Assembly: GCF_003347605.1 (NCBI RefSeq)
Contig: NZ_QDFZ01000016.1
Span: 1-64,000 of the forward strand
DNA: 64,000 bases
Source of the DNA: Chryseobacterium sp. KLBC 52
GTDB taxonomy: Bacteria; Bacteroidota; Bacteroidia; Flavobacteriales; Weeksellaceae
Direction: 5' to 3'
This document shows positions 8,123 through 19,165 of this stretch, piece by piece (position 1 is the first letter of the stretch; each line of letters starts with the position of its first letter). The position numbers and the translations under genes were made by a program. The notes beneath the pieces were generated by a model. That model did no database searches. It saw only the letters and a list, made by a program, of their open reading frames with translations, and was not told the origin of the DNA.

Positions 8123-10117
8123 ATGAAACTTAAGTACAGCCTGCTGGCTTTGGCAGCTCCGCTTTTAATGAATGCACAACAAGTAATGACGCCTGAAATT
8201 CTTTGGACTTTGAAAAAAGTTGGGGTACAGGCAGTTTCACCAGATCAGGGTTCTCTTATCTACAAAGTAGGGCAGGTAGACCTGAAAACAGAGAAAACGA
8301 AAAATGAAAACTATTTTCTGAATGTTCTTAATAACCAGTCTTCCAAAATTGATTTCGGGAAAAAATCCCTTATTCAGTGGGATAAAAACGGAATCTATGC
8401 TCAGGAAGGAGATAAAATCTATCTTTCTAAAGATGCCGGAAAAACCTGGACAGAATTTTATACCATTGGTGAAGCAGACAATATCGTAATTTCTCCGGAT
8501 GGGAAGAAAATTGCTTTCAGCAAGCAGGTATTGGTAGAAAAAGTGATGGGGAAAGATAAATTCACTGATACTCCTAAAACGACAGCACAGGTATACACAG
8601 ACCTGAACCACAGACACTGGGATTATTTCAATGAAGGAAAATACAACCATGTATTTGTAGTGAATGCTTCAGATAAAGTAGAAGGAGCAAAAGACCTTTT
8701 GGAAGGAAAAACCTGGGATTCTCCTCAAAGACCTTTCGGTGGTGCTGAAGACTTCATCTGGAGTCCGGATTCTGCCCAGCTTTTATATGTTACAAAACCT
8801 AAAAGCGGTAAAGAATATTCTACAAGTACGAATACAGATATCTTTGCTTACGATCTGGCATCAGGTACAACCAAAAACCTTACAGAATCCAACAAAGGAT
8901 ATGATGTAAACCCTAAGTTCAGCCCGGACGGAAAATCTTTAATCTGGCAGAGTATGGCCAGAGACGGATATGAAGCGGATAAAAATGATGTGAAAATCTT
9001 AGACTGGAAATCAGGGAAGACAACTAACCTTACTTCAGGTTGGGACGAAAGCGTTTCAGGAGATGTGCTTTGGGGAGCAGATTCAAAAACAATCTACTTC
9101 ACAGCAGCATTCAGAGGGACGAAACAGCTTTTTGCTTTGGATTCAAAATCAGCAAAAGTACAGCAGATCACCAAAGGAGATTTTGACGTCAACGAAATCT
9201 TTACAGACAATAAAACTTCACTTTTAGTAGGAAGAACAGACGTAAACCATGCTACAGAATTATTCTCTGTAAACGTTAAAAATGGGGAAATGAAGCAGGT
9301 AACTGAAGCGAACAAAGATACATACGCTAAGTTAGCTCAGGGGAAATCTGAACTTAAAATGGTGAAAACTTCAGACGGTAAAGAAATGGGCGTATGGTTC
9401 CACTATCCACCAAACTTTGACCCGAACAAAAAATACCCTACTTTGGTGTACTGCCAGGGTGGTCCACAGTCTGCGCTTACTCAGTTTTTCAGTGTAAGAT
9501 GGAACTTTGCTCTTATGACAGCTAACGATTATATCGTAGTGGCTCCAAACAGAAGAGGAATGCCGGGCTGGGGAACAAAATGGAACGAAGAGATTTCAAA
9601 AGACTGGGGCGGACAGCCAATGAGAGATTATCTGGCAGCAACAGACTTTGCGAAAACTTTACCTTATGTAGATGGTGACAGAGTAGCAGCTGTAGGAGCT
9701 AGCTACGGAGGATACAGTGTATTTATGTTAGCCGGAATCCATGAGAACAGATTCAAGACTTTCATCGCTCATGATGGTTTATTTGACATGAAATCCTGGT
9801 ATCTGACTACGGAAGAATTGTGGTTTGCAAATTGGGATCTTGGTTCTCCATGGGAAAAACCTCTTCCAAAAGCCTATACAGAATTCAACCCAAGCAACTT
9901 TGTAGAAAAATGGAACAAACCAATCATGATTGTTCAGGGAGGAATTGATTTCCGTGTTCCTTACGAGCAAGGTCAGGAAGCTTTCCAGGCTGCAAAATTA
10001 AGAGGATTAAAATCTAAACTGGTATACTTCCCGAACGAAAACCACTGGGTACTTCATCCACAAAACGGATTGGTATGGCAGAGAGAATTCTTCGACTGGT
10101 TGAAGGAAACTTTATAG
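8123..10117 (+). CDS. S9-family prolyl oligopeptidase, DPP5-like dipeptidyl peptidase
   Basis: A 664-residue exported serine peptidase. Signal peptide about 1-18 (LLMNAQ). Residues 25-410 form a WD40-like beta-propeller with repeated SPDG/SPDS segments. The C-terminal alpha/beta-hydrolase has a catalytic triad at S527 (GASYGGY), D609 (GGIDFRVP) and H641 (ENHWV). The length, the EELWFANWDLG segment and the C-terminal ENHWVLHPQN resemble Porphyromonas dipeptidyl peptidase 5, a periplasmic enzyme releasing dipeptides from extracellular peptides. That assignment is from remembered similarity. It is monocistronic between its own promoter and a clear terminator. Confidence 0.9.
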   Translation: MKLKYSLLALAAPLLMNAQQVMTPEILWTLKKVGVQAVSPDQGSLIYKVGQVDLKTEKTKNENYFLNVLNNQSSKIDFGKKSLIQWDKNGIYAQEGDKIYLSKDAGKTWTEFYTIGEADNIVISPDGKKIAFSKQVLVEKVMGKDKFTDTPKTTAQVYTDLNHRHWDYFNEGKYNHVFVVNASDKVEGAKDLLEGKTWDSPQRPFGGAEDFIWSPDSAQLLYVTKPKSGKEYSTSTNTDIFAYDLASGTTKNLTESNKGYDVNPKFSPDGKSLIWQSMARDGYEADKNDVKILDWKSGKTTNLTSGWDESVSGDVLWGADSKTIYFTAAFRGTKQLFALDSKSAKVQQITKGDFDVNEIFTDNKTSLLVGRTDVNHATELFSVNVKNGEMKQVTEANKDTYAKLAQGKSELKMVKTSDGKEMGVWFHYPPNFDPNKKYPTLVYCQGGPQSALTQFFSVRWNFALMTANDYIVVAPNRRGMPGWGTKWNEEISKDWGGQPMRDYLAATDFAKTLPYVDGDRVAAVGASYGGYSVFMLAGIHENRFKTFIAHDGLFDMKSWYLTTEELWFANWDLGSPWEKPLPKAYTEFNPSNFVEKWNKPIMIVQGGIDFRVPYEQGQEAFQAAKLRGLKSKLVYFPNENHWVLHPQNGLVWQREFFDWLKETL

Positions 10118-10141
10118 ACAAACAATATAAGATATCAATAG

Positions 10142-10161
10142 AAACGGGCTTTAGCCCGTTT
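10142..10161 (+). terminator. Rho-independent terminator of the S9 peptidase
   Basis: Stem AAACGGGCT/AGCCCGTTT with a 2-base loop, followed by a run of T. Confidence 0.9.
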
Positions 10162-10283
10162 TTTTATGATTAAAAATTCCAATAGCTTTAGCTAAAACCT
10201 AAATAAACTACGGTTGGGTTCAGCAAATTAAATTCAGGCTCCCGGCTTCCAGCCTAATTAAAAATTAAAATAAATTAAATCAA

Positions 10284-10291
10284 TATATTTG
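10284..10291 (+). promoter_or_regulatory. -7 box immediately before the DNA glycosylase start
   Basis: TATATTTG ends only 3 bases before the ATG at 10295. If it is the real -7 box, transcription would begin at or inside the start codon, meaning a leaderless message. No TTG is visible at -33. Confidence 0.35.
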
Positions 10292-10294
10292 AAG

Positions 10295-10786
10295 ATGCAA
10301 AATCGTATTTCTTCATTTCCCCCTCTTATTGATACCCAATCTGAGATTCTGATTCTAGGCTCAATTCCCGGAGTGAAATCATTAGAAAAACAGCAATATT
10401 ATGCCCATCCTCAGAACAAATTCTGGAAAATTATTTTTGAATTGCTGCAAGAAGAATTTACAGAGGATTATTCTAAAAGAGTTGCAACGATAAAGAAACA
10501 TCATATTGCCCTCTGGGATGTCATCGATTCCTGTGAGAGAAAAGGAAGTCTGGATTCTGAAATCAGAAACGAAGAAGCCAATCAGATTGCTGAATTGTTA
10601 GAAAAACATCCGAATATCAAAGCCATTTTTTGCAATGGTGGAAAGTCATACAAGAACTTACAGAAACTGCTCGGAAAAGATTATAAAATACCCATTTTTT
10701 TATTGCCTTCCACAAGTCCGCTTCATACCGTTTCCTTTGAAAAAAAGCTGGAAGAGTGGAGAGTGATTCTGGGGTTTTTGAGTTGA
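10295..10786 (+). CDS. DNA-deoxyinosine (hypoxanthine/uracil) glycosylase, UDG superfamily
   Basis: A 163-residue protein of the uracil-DNA glycosylase superfamily, closest by pattern to the hypoxanthine-DNA glycosylase group. The signature stretch is FPPLIDTQSEILILGSIPGV followed by YYAHPQNKFW, and LPSTSPLH lies in the C-terminal DNA-binding loop. It would remove deaminated bases to start base-excision repair. I start at ATG 10295 (MQNRISSF) because the TTG two codons upstream overlaps a possible -7 box. It stands alone and is followed by repeat DNA. Confidence 0.82.
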   Translation: MQNRISSFPPLIDTQSEILILGSIPGVKSLEKQQYYAHPQNKFWKIIFELLQEEFTEDYSKRVATIKKHHIALWDVIDSCERKGSLDSEIRNEEANQIAELLEKHPNIKAIFCNGGKSYKNLQKLLGKDYKIPIFLLPSTSPLHTVSFEKKLEEWRVILGFLS

Positions 10787-10951
10787 GAATGGGGTAGGGT
10801 TTTAGGGTTTTAGGGTTTGAGAGTGGGAGAGTTTGAGAATAAGAGAGTAAAAACACATTCTTACAAAATGGCAAAGTGCATAGGTAAGTAAAGCGTCCTA
10901 TCTGCCCATTTCGTAGAAATTTATGCACTTACAAACTCAACCCTCAAACCC
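10787..10951. repeat. Intergenic repeat with purine/pyrimidine inverted arms
   Basis: A G-rich left arm (repeated TTTTAGGG, then GAGAGTGGGAGAGTTTGAG) is roughly complementary to the C-rich right arm (CTCAACCCTCAAACCCTCAAACTCTCC). Between them lies a copy of the ATTCTTAC..AATGGCAAAGTG element also found near 1353. No gene is visible. Confidence 0.55.
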
Positions 10952-11997
10952 TCAAACTCTCCGACTCTCAAACCCATTAGCTCCCAAGTATTCTCTCAAC
11001 CCCTTCAACAGTTCCAGCTGGTTTTTTGTTCTGTCCAGATTGTGTTCAGGATGCATGATAGAATAGTAGGTGCTTCCGTTAAGGTAATCCGTTAAAAAGC
11101 GAAGTTCCTGAATATAAATAGCGACTTGTGCCGCATAATCAAGATTCCCGTATTCTTCAGGCGTCAGTTTTTCTTTTAAATGAAATAGAAATCCTTCTTT
11201 TACAACTTTATACATTTCAGGGTTGAAATTGTTTTGAGCTGTCCCGTCATCTTCCTGTGTTGTATTGGTGTAGGACTGAATCATGGTTCCAAAATCATAC
11301 AGAATAGTAGAAATCATCATGGTATCGAGATCAATCACAGCTAATGGATTATGATTCTGATCAAAGAGAATATTACTGATTTTTACATCAGCATGAATAA
11401 TTCTTTTAGGAATCTGATTGTTTTTCTCCATTTCAATCCATCGGTCAGGTAAGGACAAAAGCTGGTTGGTAATTTCTATTTCAGCCCTGGCGTTTTCTTT
11501 CAAATAAGGCTCTGCATTTTTTAGGGAATCTCTATAATCTGCAACCCTCTTCTCAAAATTGAGGAAATTGGGAAGAGAATCCTGAATGGCAGGTATTTGT
11601 TCAGTATTTACCGTATTGAGAAAATAACTGAAGGTTTTAGCCGCATCAAAAGCGGTCTGTAAGGAGGGAGCAGTAAGGAATGTAGTGCTGTTTTCTACAA
11701 AACTTAACATACGCCATGGCTGGCCATTTTTATCTTTTATCAGTATTTTACCTGTAAGAGAAGGAATGGGTTCTATAATTTCAAATCGATAATGATTTGA
11801 CCTGAGCACTTCATTGATCATTAAATGATTGTTAACGACCACTTCCGGCTGTTTAAAAACATGATTGTTGATTTTCTGCAGAATAAACTTTTTCCCCTGA
11901 TCTTTATTCTCCAACAGATAAGTGGTATTGATCAATCCATCCGTAATAGGAGTGAGGTCATAATTATTCGTAGTTATAAATTCAGCAATGATATCAT

Positions 11998-12007
<10 letters not shown>
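10952..12007 (-). CDS. NahK-like N-acetylhexosamine 1-kinase (APH-fold phosphotransferase)
   Basis: A 351-residue aminoglycoside-phosphotransferase-fold kinase that resembles bifidobacterial N-acetylhexosamine 1-kinase (NahK/LnpB) along its length. Shared segments are INTTYLL and FILQKIN at the N terminus, IIHADVKISNILF with catalytic D207, AVIDLDTMM with the metal-binding Asp, LYDFG, and the specific tail LRFLTDYLNGSTYY...HPEHNLDRT. Family knowledge: NahK phosphorylates GlcNAc or GalNAc at C1. Its start codon overlaps the end of the nucleotidyltransferase gene, so kinase and uridylyltransferase are translationally coupled, as expected for making UDP-HexNAc. The AmgK (MurNAc kinase) branch is an alternative, but the C-terminal signature favours NahK. 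Confidence 0.85.
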
Positions 12008-14299
<2,292 letters not shown>

Positions 14300-14520
14300 C
14301 TATTTTTTTCTTAAATATATTAAAACTTTTGTAAATCCCGATAAAGTGATAGATAATAGGAGAATGAAGTAATAGAGGTGGTTGGTGAGAATTTGTAGCT
14401 TGTTGGATTTTAAAGTTGAATGATTTTGGAATTGTTGAAGTATAGATTATTAATTTTCGCTTTTTTCTCTATTTTGATCATTTATATTTTTTTTACATAT
14501 TTTGTTATATGCGTGAAAAT

Positions 14521-16065
14521 TTATTGATTGATCCATGCTTTTCTTAATGCAATTTGTTTTGAATCGGGGTTGGAAACAGGAGTTACCTTTCCGGTAGCTT
14601 CATCATAGTTGAATCCTGCTTTTTCCAGATACTCTTTTAGAGGAATGGGTTGAGCACCCTCTACATAATCTTTGAAAAATGTACGGATTTCCGGAAAGGT
14701 CATTTTGGTAATCTCATTAAAAAGCTCATCATCATTAAAATATTGACCTGCTCCATATTTTTTCATAAGCATCTGCATCAGATCCTGAGTTCCCATTTTC
14801 CCGTTAGAAAGCTCTCTTAGTCTTATATCCAGACATAACCCAAGTAATGCTCCTTTCATATAAAAATTCATATACTGATCCTGTCTTTCCATGGATTGTT
14901 TACTCATTTCTGTTAAAGATAGAGTGTTGTCAAATGCTTTCATGCCTTTGATCTTTTCTTCCAGACTTCTTTCAAAATCTTCCAGACTGATCATTTTTTG
15001 TTTGACAGGCATATGAATGGTGGCATACTCCGTCATTCCTTCGTATAGCCACAAATGTTTAGACATGACAGGATTCAGGAAATCATAATGCTGAATTTCT
15101 CCTGAATGAATGTTGAGCGGGGTAACCACATGGAAAAATTCGTGAGAAGCAACCCTGTTTAAAGCATTTGGAAGAAACTTCATACTTCCGGAACGGTACA
15201 GGCAGACCGTAGAGTGGGAATGTTCAAGTCCGTCCCCTAAAAATCCATTCTCATTGGAAGATTCATAATAAATCAGAAAAGCATATTTATTAACTGGCAA
15301 TGTTCCACCAAGATAAGCCTGCTGATTTTTCAGAATATTTTCTATTTCGTGGGCAATCGTTTTGGAGTAATGTCTTTCCTTTTTGTTGTAGAACGATACA
15401 AGTACTTTGGTATGACCTATTTTCAACCACGTGGTATCTGGAACGGAATATAAAACAGGAGAATCTACCAGTTCACGGTAATCCTTTGCCCAAACCATAT
15501 CCGTATTTTTATTTTTCTGTCTATAATCTAAAGCAGAAGAAGCATAAAAATCTTTGTTCTTGGTAATCGTAATCTGATAAGGAATATCTTTCAGTTCTTC
15601 AAAATATCCCACTAAAGAATTATAATTGATGACAAAAACACTGTCTTTTATAAACATGCTGCCGGCAGATCTGGCTTCGTTAGATTCTTTTTCCAGAGAG
15701 TCCCACCCGTCAGCTACCTGATAAGATATTTTCTTTACACGATTGAGATCATGTACCATCCAGCTGTTTTTATCCAGACGTTCGGTTACTACTTTTTTAC
15801 CGTTTTTATCGGTGGCGGCGAAATCAGAAATATATTGTCCGAAATTCATAGCCTGATAAAACCCGGGCACCAGTTTGGGAATGATAAATTTGCCTTGTTT
15901 AAGATTGTTCTTTGGAGGCGAAAAAGATACCCGGACTTCATCATTGGTCATATGAAGAAGATCTATAGAATATTCGTAATTTTTCTTTGAAGTCTGAGCA
16001 ATCATTAGGTTGGGAAGTATAATGACTGCGAAAAATAGCTTGATAAGGGTCTTCATTGGCTGCAT
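14521..16065 (-). CDS. M61-family metallopeptidase (glycyl aminopeptidase-like)
   Basis: A 514-residue exported zinc peptidase. Signal peptide about 1-24 (ending LMIAQ). The N-terminal beta domain (residues about 25-190) is the M61 N domain. The zinc site is H308-E309-F-F-H312 (SHEFFHVVTPLN) with the third ligand probably E342 in WLYEGMTEY. M61 enzymes usually carry a C-terminal PDZ domain and run to about 600 residues; this one ends soon after the catalytic domain, so the PDZ seems absent. A second ATG three codons in (MKTLIKLFF) is an equally good start. It is probably co-transcribed with the AIM24 gene 46 bases upstream. Confidence 0.85.
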   Translation of the reverse strand: MQPMKTLIKLFFAVIILPNLMIAQTSKKNYEYSIDLLHMTNDEVRVSFSPPKNNLKQGKFIIPKLVPGFYQAMNFGQYISDFAATDKNGKKVVTERLDKNSWMVHDLNRVKKISYQVADGWDSLEKESNEARSAGSMFIKDSVFVINYNSLVGYFEELKDIPYQITITKNKDFYASSALDYRQKNKNTDMVWAKDYRELVDSPVLYSVPDTTWLKIGHTKVLVSFYNKKERHYSKTIAHEIENILKNQQAYLGGTLPVNKYAFLIYYESSNENGFLGDGLEHSHSTVCLYRSGSMKFLPNALNRVASHEFFHVVTPLNIHSGEIQHYDFLNPVMSKHLWLYEGMTEYATIHMPVKQKMISLEDFERSLEEKIKGMKAFDNTLSLTEMSKQSMERQDQYMNFYMKGALLGLCLDIRLRELSNGKMGTQDLMQMLMKKYGAGQYFNDDELFNEITKMTFPEIRTFFKDYVEGAQPIPLKEYLEKAGFNYDEATGKVTPVSNPDSKQIALRKAWINQ

Positions 16066-16111
16066 TTTAATGATTACGAATATTTTAAATCACTTCTATA
16101 ATTTGTCTGTT

Positions 16112-16804
16112 TTATTTTTCCATATAGTATACCTCTTCATAAGGTTGAATCAGTACCCATCCGTGTCCTGAAAACTTCATCTGGAACTCTTCACCGCTTC
16201 CTCTGCCGATAAGGCTTTTGAATGAAACATTCGTTTTCAGTTCCGGGCTTAGGTTTCCAGACCATGCAACTGTGGCATTAGGATCTGTAAACACAGGAGT
16301 GTCAGGAGTTACAAGTAAAGTTAAAGGATCTCCGTGTGTAGTAATGGCGATATGCCCTGTTCCTGAAAGTTTTGCCTGAAAAAGCCCTCCGGACATCATT
16401 CCTGCTATACTTTTCAGCATGGTGATATCACTTTTTACACTTTGTTCGTGGGCAAGAATATCATTTCCGTTTACACATACAGATTCATTATTCAGATACA
16501 GAATACGGACTTTCTTACCGGAATCGGCTACATATAGTTTTCCGGTTCCTTCTGCTTTCATCAGCCTGGCACCTTCACCGCTGATCGCTTTCTTCAGAAG
16601 ATTTCCAAGTCCTCCGGAAAGCATTCCCTGTCTTTCAAAATTGATATTTCCCACATAGCTTACCATACTTCCTCTTTTGGTCCATACCGCCTGATTATTA
16701 AGGTTGATTTCCAGAAGATGTTTCGTTTCCAGTTCAAAATAATCTCTTTGCTGCGGATTCTCTTTCGTTTCGTTGATAAATGCTTCAATCGAATATTTAC
16801 TCAT
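16112..16804 (-). CDS. AIM24-family protein
   Basis: A 230-residue protein of the AIM24/TIGR00266 family, whose members form a single beta-rich fold. Family hallmarks include WTKRGSMVSYVGNINF, GEGARLMKAEGTGKLYVAD, GGLFQAKLSGTGHIAI and WSGNLSPELKTNV. Function is poorly defined; the yeast namesake is a mitochondrial inner-membrane factor. No signal peptide or membrane segment is present. It lies in a minus-strand run with the unknown gene upstream (26-base gap) and the M61 peptidase downstream. Confidence 0.85.
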   Translation of the reverse strand: MSKYSIEAFINETKENPQQRDYFELETKHLLEINLNNQAVWTKRGSMVSYVGNINFERQGMLSGGLGNLLKKAISGEGARLMKAEGTGKLYVADSGKKVRILYLNNESVCVNGNDILAHEQSVKSDITMLKSIAGMMSGGLFQAKLSGTGHIAITTHGDPLTLLVTPDTPVFTDPNATVAWSGNLSPELKTNVSFKSLIGRGSGEEFQMKFSGHGWVLIQPYEEVYYMEK

Positions 16805-16830
16805 AATGATATTTTTTAATTATAGTGTAA

Positions 16831-17523
16831 TTACTTTAGTTTGTCGAGTTTATACTCTCTTTTGTTACTTTTAGGATTCAGATCTACAAATTCATACGTT
16901 TCAAAACGGGCAAGTCTGGCTTTGAACATTTCAGTTGCTTTTTCCAGTGACCAGGTTTTGGGATAATGAAAACCTTCAAATTCAGCATTGAAAATCTGCG
17001 CTTTGAAATCATGTGAAAATTCATCATCACCCGCATAGGTCAATGCTATTTTACCCGTCCATGCAATATCATATCGGTTATTATCTGTTTTTGAAAACCG
17101 GATCTGATGTCCCGCACAGCTGTCATGTCCCAGCAGATAGATGTTGAAGGCAAGGTCATCATCATCAAAATGGTTTTCAGAAGGGAGATCATTACTGAAA
17201 AGATCATTTTTAACAACGGTATCGAAATCTAGTTTTTCATCAAGATTGTTAATTCTGATGCCTCTTTGTTCACCCCAATAGTTGGACGAAAGTGTACAGG
17301 CATGGTAGTTTCCCCATACAATTTTGGAGTCCCAGTCGGACAGATCTTCGTCTTCTTCTTCACTGTTTTGATCATCATTGGCGTAATAATTTTCAGTTTT
17401 TAAATGAAAATCAAACCAGATAAATCCATATTCATCAATTCTTCCACTCCAGCTGAAAGTTTCAATTTTGTGGCCATTAGGATACGGATTATCAATGAAG
17501 TATATTTTACTTACAGATTCCAT
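16831..17523 (-). CDS. Hypothetical acidic protein
   Basis: A 230-residue soluble protein I do not recognise. It has an acidic stretch (NSEEEDEDLSDWD) and a second acidic run (HFDDDDLAF), several aromatic strand-like segments (ETFSWSGRIDEYGFIWFDFHL, split over two strands, and YDIAWTGKIALTYAG) and no signal peptide. The ATG at 17523 (MESVSKIYF) is preferred over a TTG seven codons upstream. It probably forms a transcription unit with the AIM24 gene. The divergent queA promoter lies in the 175-base gap before it. Confidence 0.65.
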   Translation of the reverse strand: MESVSKIYFIDNPYPNGHKIETFSWSGRIDEYGFIWFDFHLKTENYYANDDQNSEEEDEDLSDWDSKIVWGNYHACTLSSNYWGEQRGIRINNLDEKLDFDTVVKNDLFSNDLPSENHFDDDDLAFNIYLLGHDSCAGHQIRFSKTDNNRYDIAWTGKIALTYAGDDEFSHDFKAQIFNAEFEGFHYPKTWSLEKATEMFKARLARFETYEFVDLNPKSNKREYKLDKLK

Positions 17524-17611
17524 GTTGAATTTTAATTTTTCCAAAAATACTCTTTTTATGCCTTGAAAATCCCCGTGAAATCACGGTTTTATATTTGATT
17601 GTAAATAATAC

Positions 17612-17643
17612 TTGACAAAGGGGTGTTCAATGTCGTATATTTG
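17612..17643 (+). promoter_or_regulatory. Promoter of queA
   Basis: TTG at 17612-17614 and TATATTTG at 17636-17643, 21 bases apart, are a good match to the Bacteroidota housekeeping promoter, with a leader of about 50 bases before the ATG. Confidence 0.65.
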
Positions 17644-17698
17644 CACTCCGAAAATTACACCTTGTAATTTCAATAATTTTTAAACCGTAATTTAAAAA

Positions 17699-18748
17699 AT
17701 GAAAACATCAGATTTTAATTTTGATCTTCCTGCGGAATTATTAGCAGAACACCCATCAGAGCACAGAGACGAAGCGAGATTAATGGTACTTGATAGAAAA
17801 ACACAAACTATCGAGCACAAATTATTCAAGGATGTTGTGGATTATTTTGATGAAGAAGATTTGTTCATCTTCAACAATACAAAAGTTTTCCCTGCACGTC
17901 TTTACGGAAATAAAGAAAAAACAGGTGCGAAAATTGAAGTTTTCTTATTAAGAGAGCTTGATAAAGAAACAAGAGTTTGGGACGTTTTGGTAGACCCTGC
18001 AAGAAAAATCAGAATTGGTAACAAATTATTCTTCACAGAAGATGAGTCTTTGGTAGCTGAGGTTATTGATAACACGACTTCAAGAGGAAGAACATTAAGA
18101 TTCTTATTCGACGGTTCTTACGACGAATTCAGAACGAAATTAAAAGAATTGGGAGAAACTCCACTTCCAAAATATATCAAAAGAGCAGTAGAGCCGGAAG
18201 ATGCAGAAAGATATCAGACGATCTATGCAAAAGTAGAAGGAGCAGTAGCTGCCCCTACAGCAGGTCTTCACTTCTCAAAGCATTTGATGAAGAGATTAGA
18301 GATCAAAGGAATTAATTTTGCTGAAGTAACACTTCACGTAGGATTGGGAACATTCAACCCGATTGAGGTAGAAGATCTTTCTAAGCATAAAATGGAGTCT
18401 GAAGAGATCATCATTGATGAGAAAAATGCTGCCATCATTAACAAAGCGGTAGAATCTCACAGAAGAGTATGTGCCGTAGGTACTACTACAATGAGAGCAT
18501 TGGAAACTTCTGTTTCTTCAAACAAAAAAATCTCTGCTTTCAACGGATGGACAAACAAATTCATTTATCCTCCTCACGATTTCGGAGTAGCCAACTCAAT
18601 GATCACGAACTTCCACACACCGAAGTCTACTTTGATCATGATGATTGCTGCATTTGCCGGAAGAGATTTCGTAATGCATGCTTATGAAGAAGCCGTAAAA
18701 GAAAAGTATAAATTCTATTCTTACGGTGACGCAATGTTAATTCTATAA
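17699..18748 (+). CDS. queA: S-adenosylmethionine:tRNA ribosyltransferase-isomerase QueA
   Basis: A 349-residue protein matching QueA along its length: [19 protein letters not shown] at the start, [35 protein letters not shown] and [13 protein letters not shown] near the end. It transfers and isomerises the ribose of S-adenosylmethionine onto 7-aminomethyl-7-deazaguanine in tRNA to make epoxyqueuosine. The start is unambiguous. It is followed by an inverted-repeat-bounded pseudogene cassette rather than an ordinary terminator. Confidence 0.97.
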   Translation: MKTSDFNFDLPAELLAEHPSEHRDEARLMVLDRKTQTIEHKLFKDVVDYFDEEDLFIFNNTKVFPARLYGNKEKTGAKIEVFLLRELDKETRVWDVLVDPARKIRIGNKLFFTEDESLVAEVIDNTTSRGRTLRFLFDGSYDEFRTKLKELGETPLPKYIKRAVEPEDAERYQTIYAKVEGAVAAPTAGLHFSKHLMKRLEIKGINFAEVTLHVGLGTFNPIEVEDLSKHKMESEEIIIDEKNAAIINKAVESHRRVCAVGTTTMRALETSVSSNKKISAFNGWTNKFIYPPHDFGVANSMITNFHTPKSTLIMMIAAFAGRDFVMHAYEEAVKEKYKFYSYGDAMLIL

Positions 18749-18757
18749 AAAAAGTAA

Positions 18758-19159
18758 AAAGAGCCAAGTTAAAGGTAATACAAGTAGAAATGAGACAAAA
18801 TGATTTACTTATCAGAACTTTTACATTTGGAGTTAATTGTCTTAAGTTTTTAAGAACACTCCCCAATGATTCTGAAAGTAAATTAATAAGATTTCAACTC
18901 GGGAAATCAGCTACTTCAATAGGTGCTATGAAGAATCCCAGGCTGGATCTTCTAAAGCAGATTTTAAAAATAAAGTAAAAATTGCTTTAAGAGAAGCTAG
19001 AGAAAGTCATTTCTGGCTTCGGGTTTTAGAAGAATTAGATGGTTATGATTCTGAGGAATTTAAAGCTTTATTGAATGAAAGTAACGAATTGAAAAACATT
19101 TTGGCTGCAATAGTTAACAATACTCAACTTTAAACCTTTTACTTTTAACTTGGCTCTTT
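18758..19159. mobile_element. Inverted-repeat-bounded four-helix-bundle cassette (IVS-like)
   Basis: A 402-base segment between queA and rlmN is bounded by 21-bp inverted repeats differing at one position: 18758-18778 (begins AAAGAGCCAAGTTAAA) and 19139-19159 (ends TTTAACTTGGCTCTTT). Inside is a broken four-helix-bundle gene. The same kind of gene is known inside intervening sequences of bacterial 23S rRNA genes, where flanking complementary arms form an RNA stem cut by RNase III. An equivalent unit outside rRNA suggests a small mobile or RNA-processed cassette; this is inference. Confidence 0.55.
18790..19132 (+). pseudogene. Four-helix-bundle protein (23S rRNA IVS-type), frameshifted
   Basis: The reading frame starts MRQNDLLIRTFTFGV, runs to SATSIGA, then shifts. 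In another frame the protein continues as NPRLD's expected alternative: EESQAGSSKADF, then KNKVKIALREARESHFWLRVL and ends NNTQL. The normal family junction is TSIGANYEESQ; here GGTGCT is followed directly by ATGAAGAATCC, which fits loss of four bases (AACT or an equivalent) near 18926. With them restored the gene would encode about 115 residues, normal for the family. As it stands, only a 62-residue truncated product would be made. Confidence 0.8.
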
Positions 19160-19165
19160 AATATT

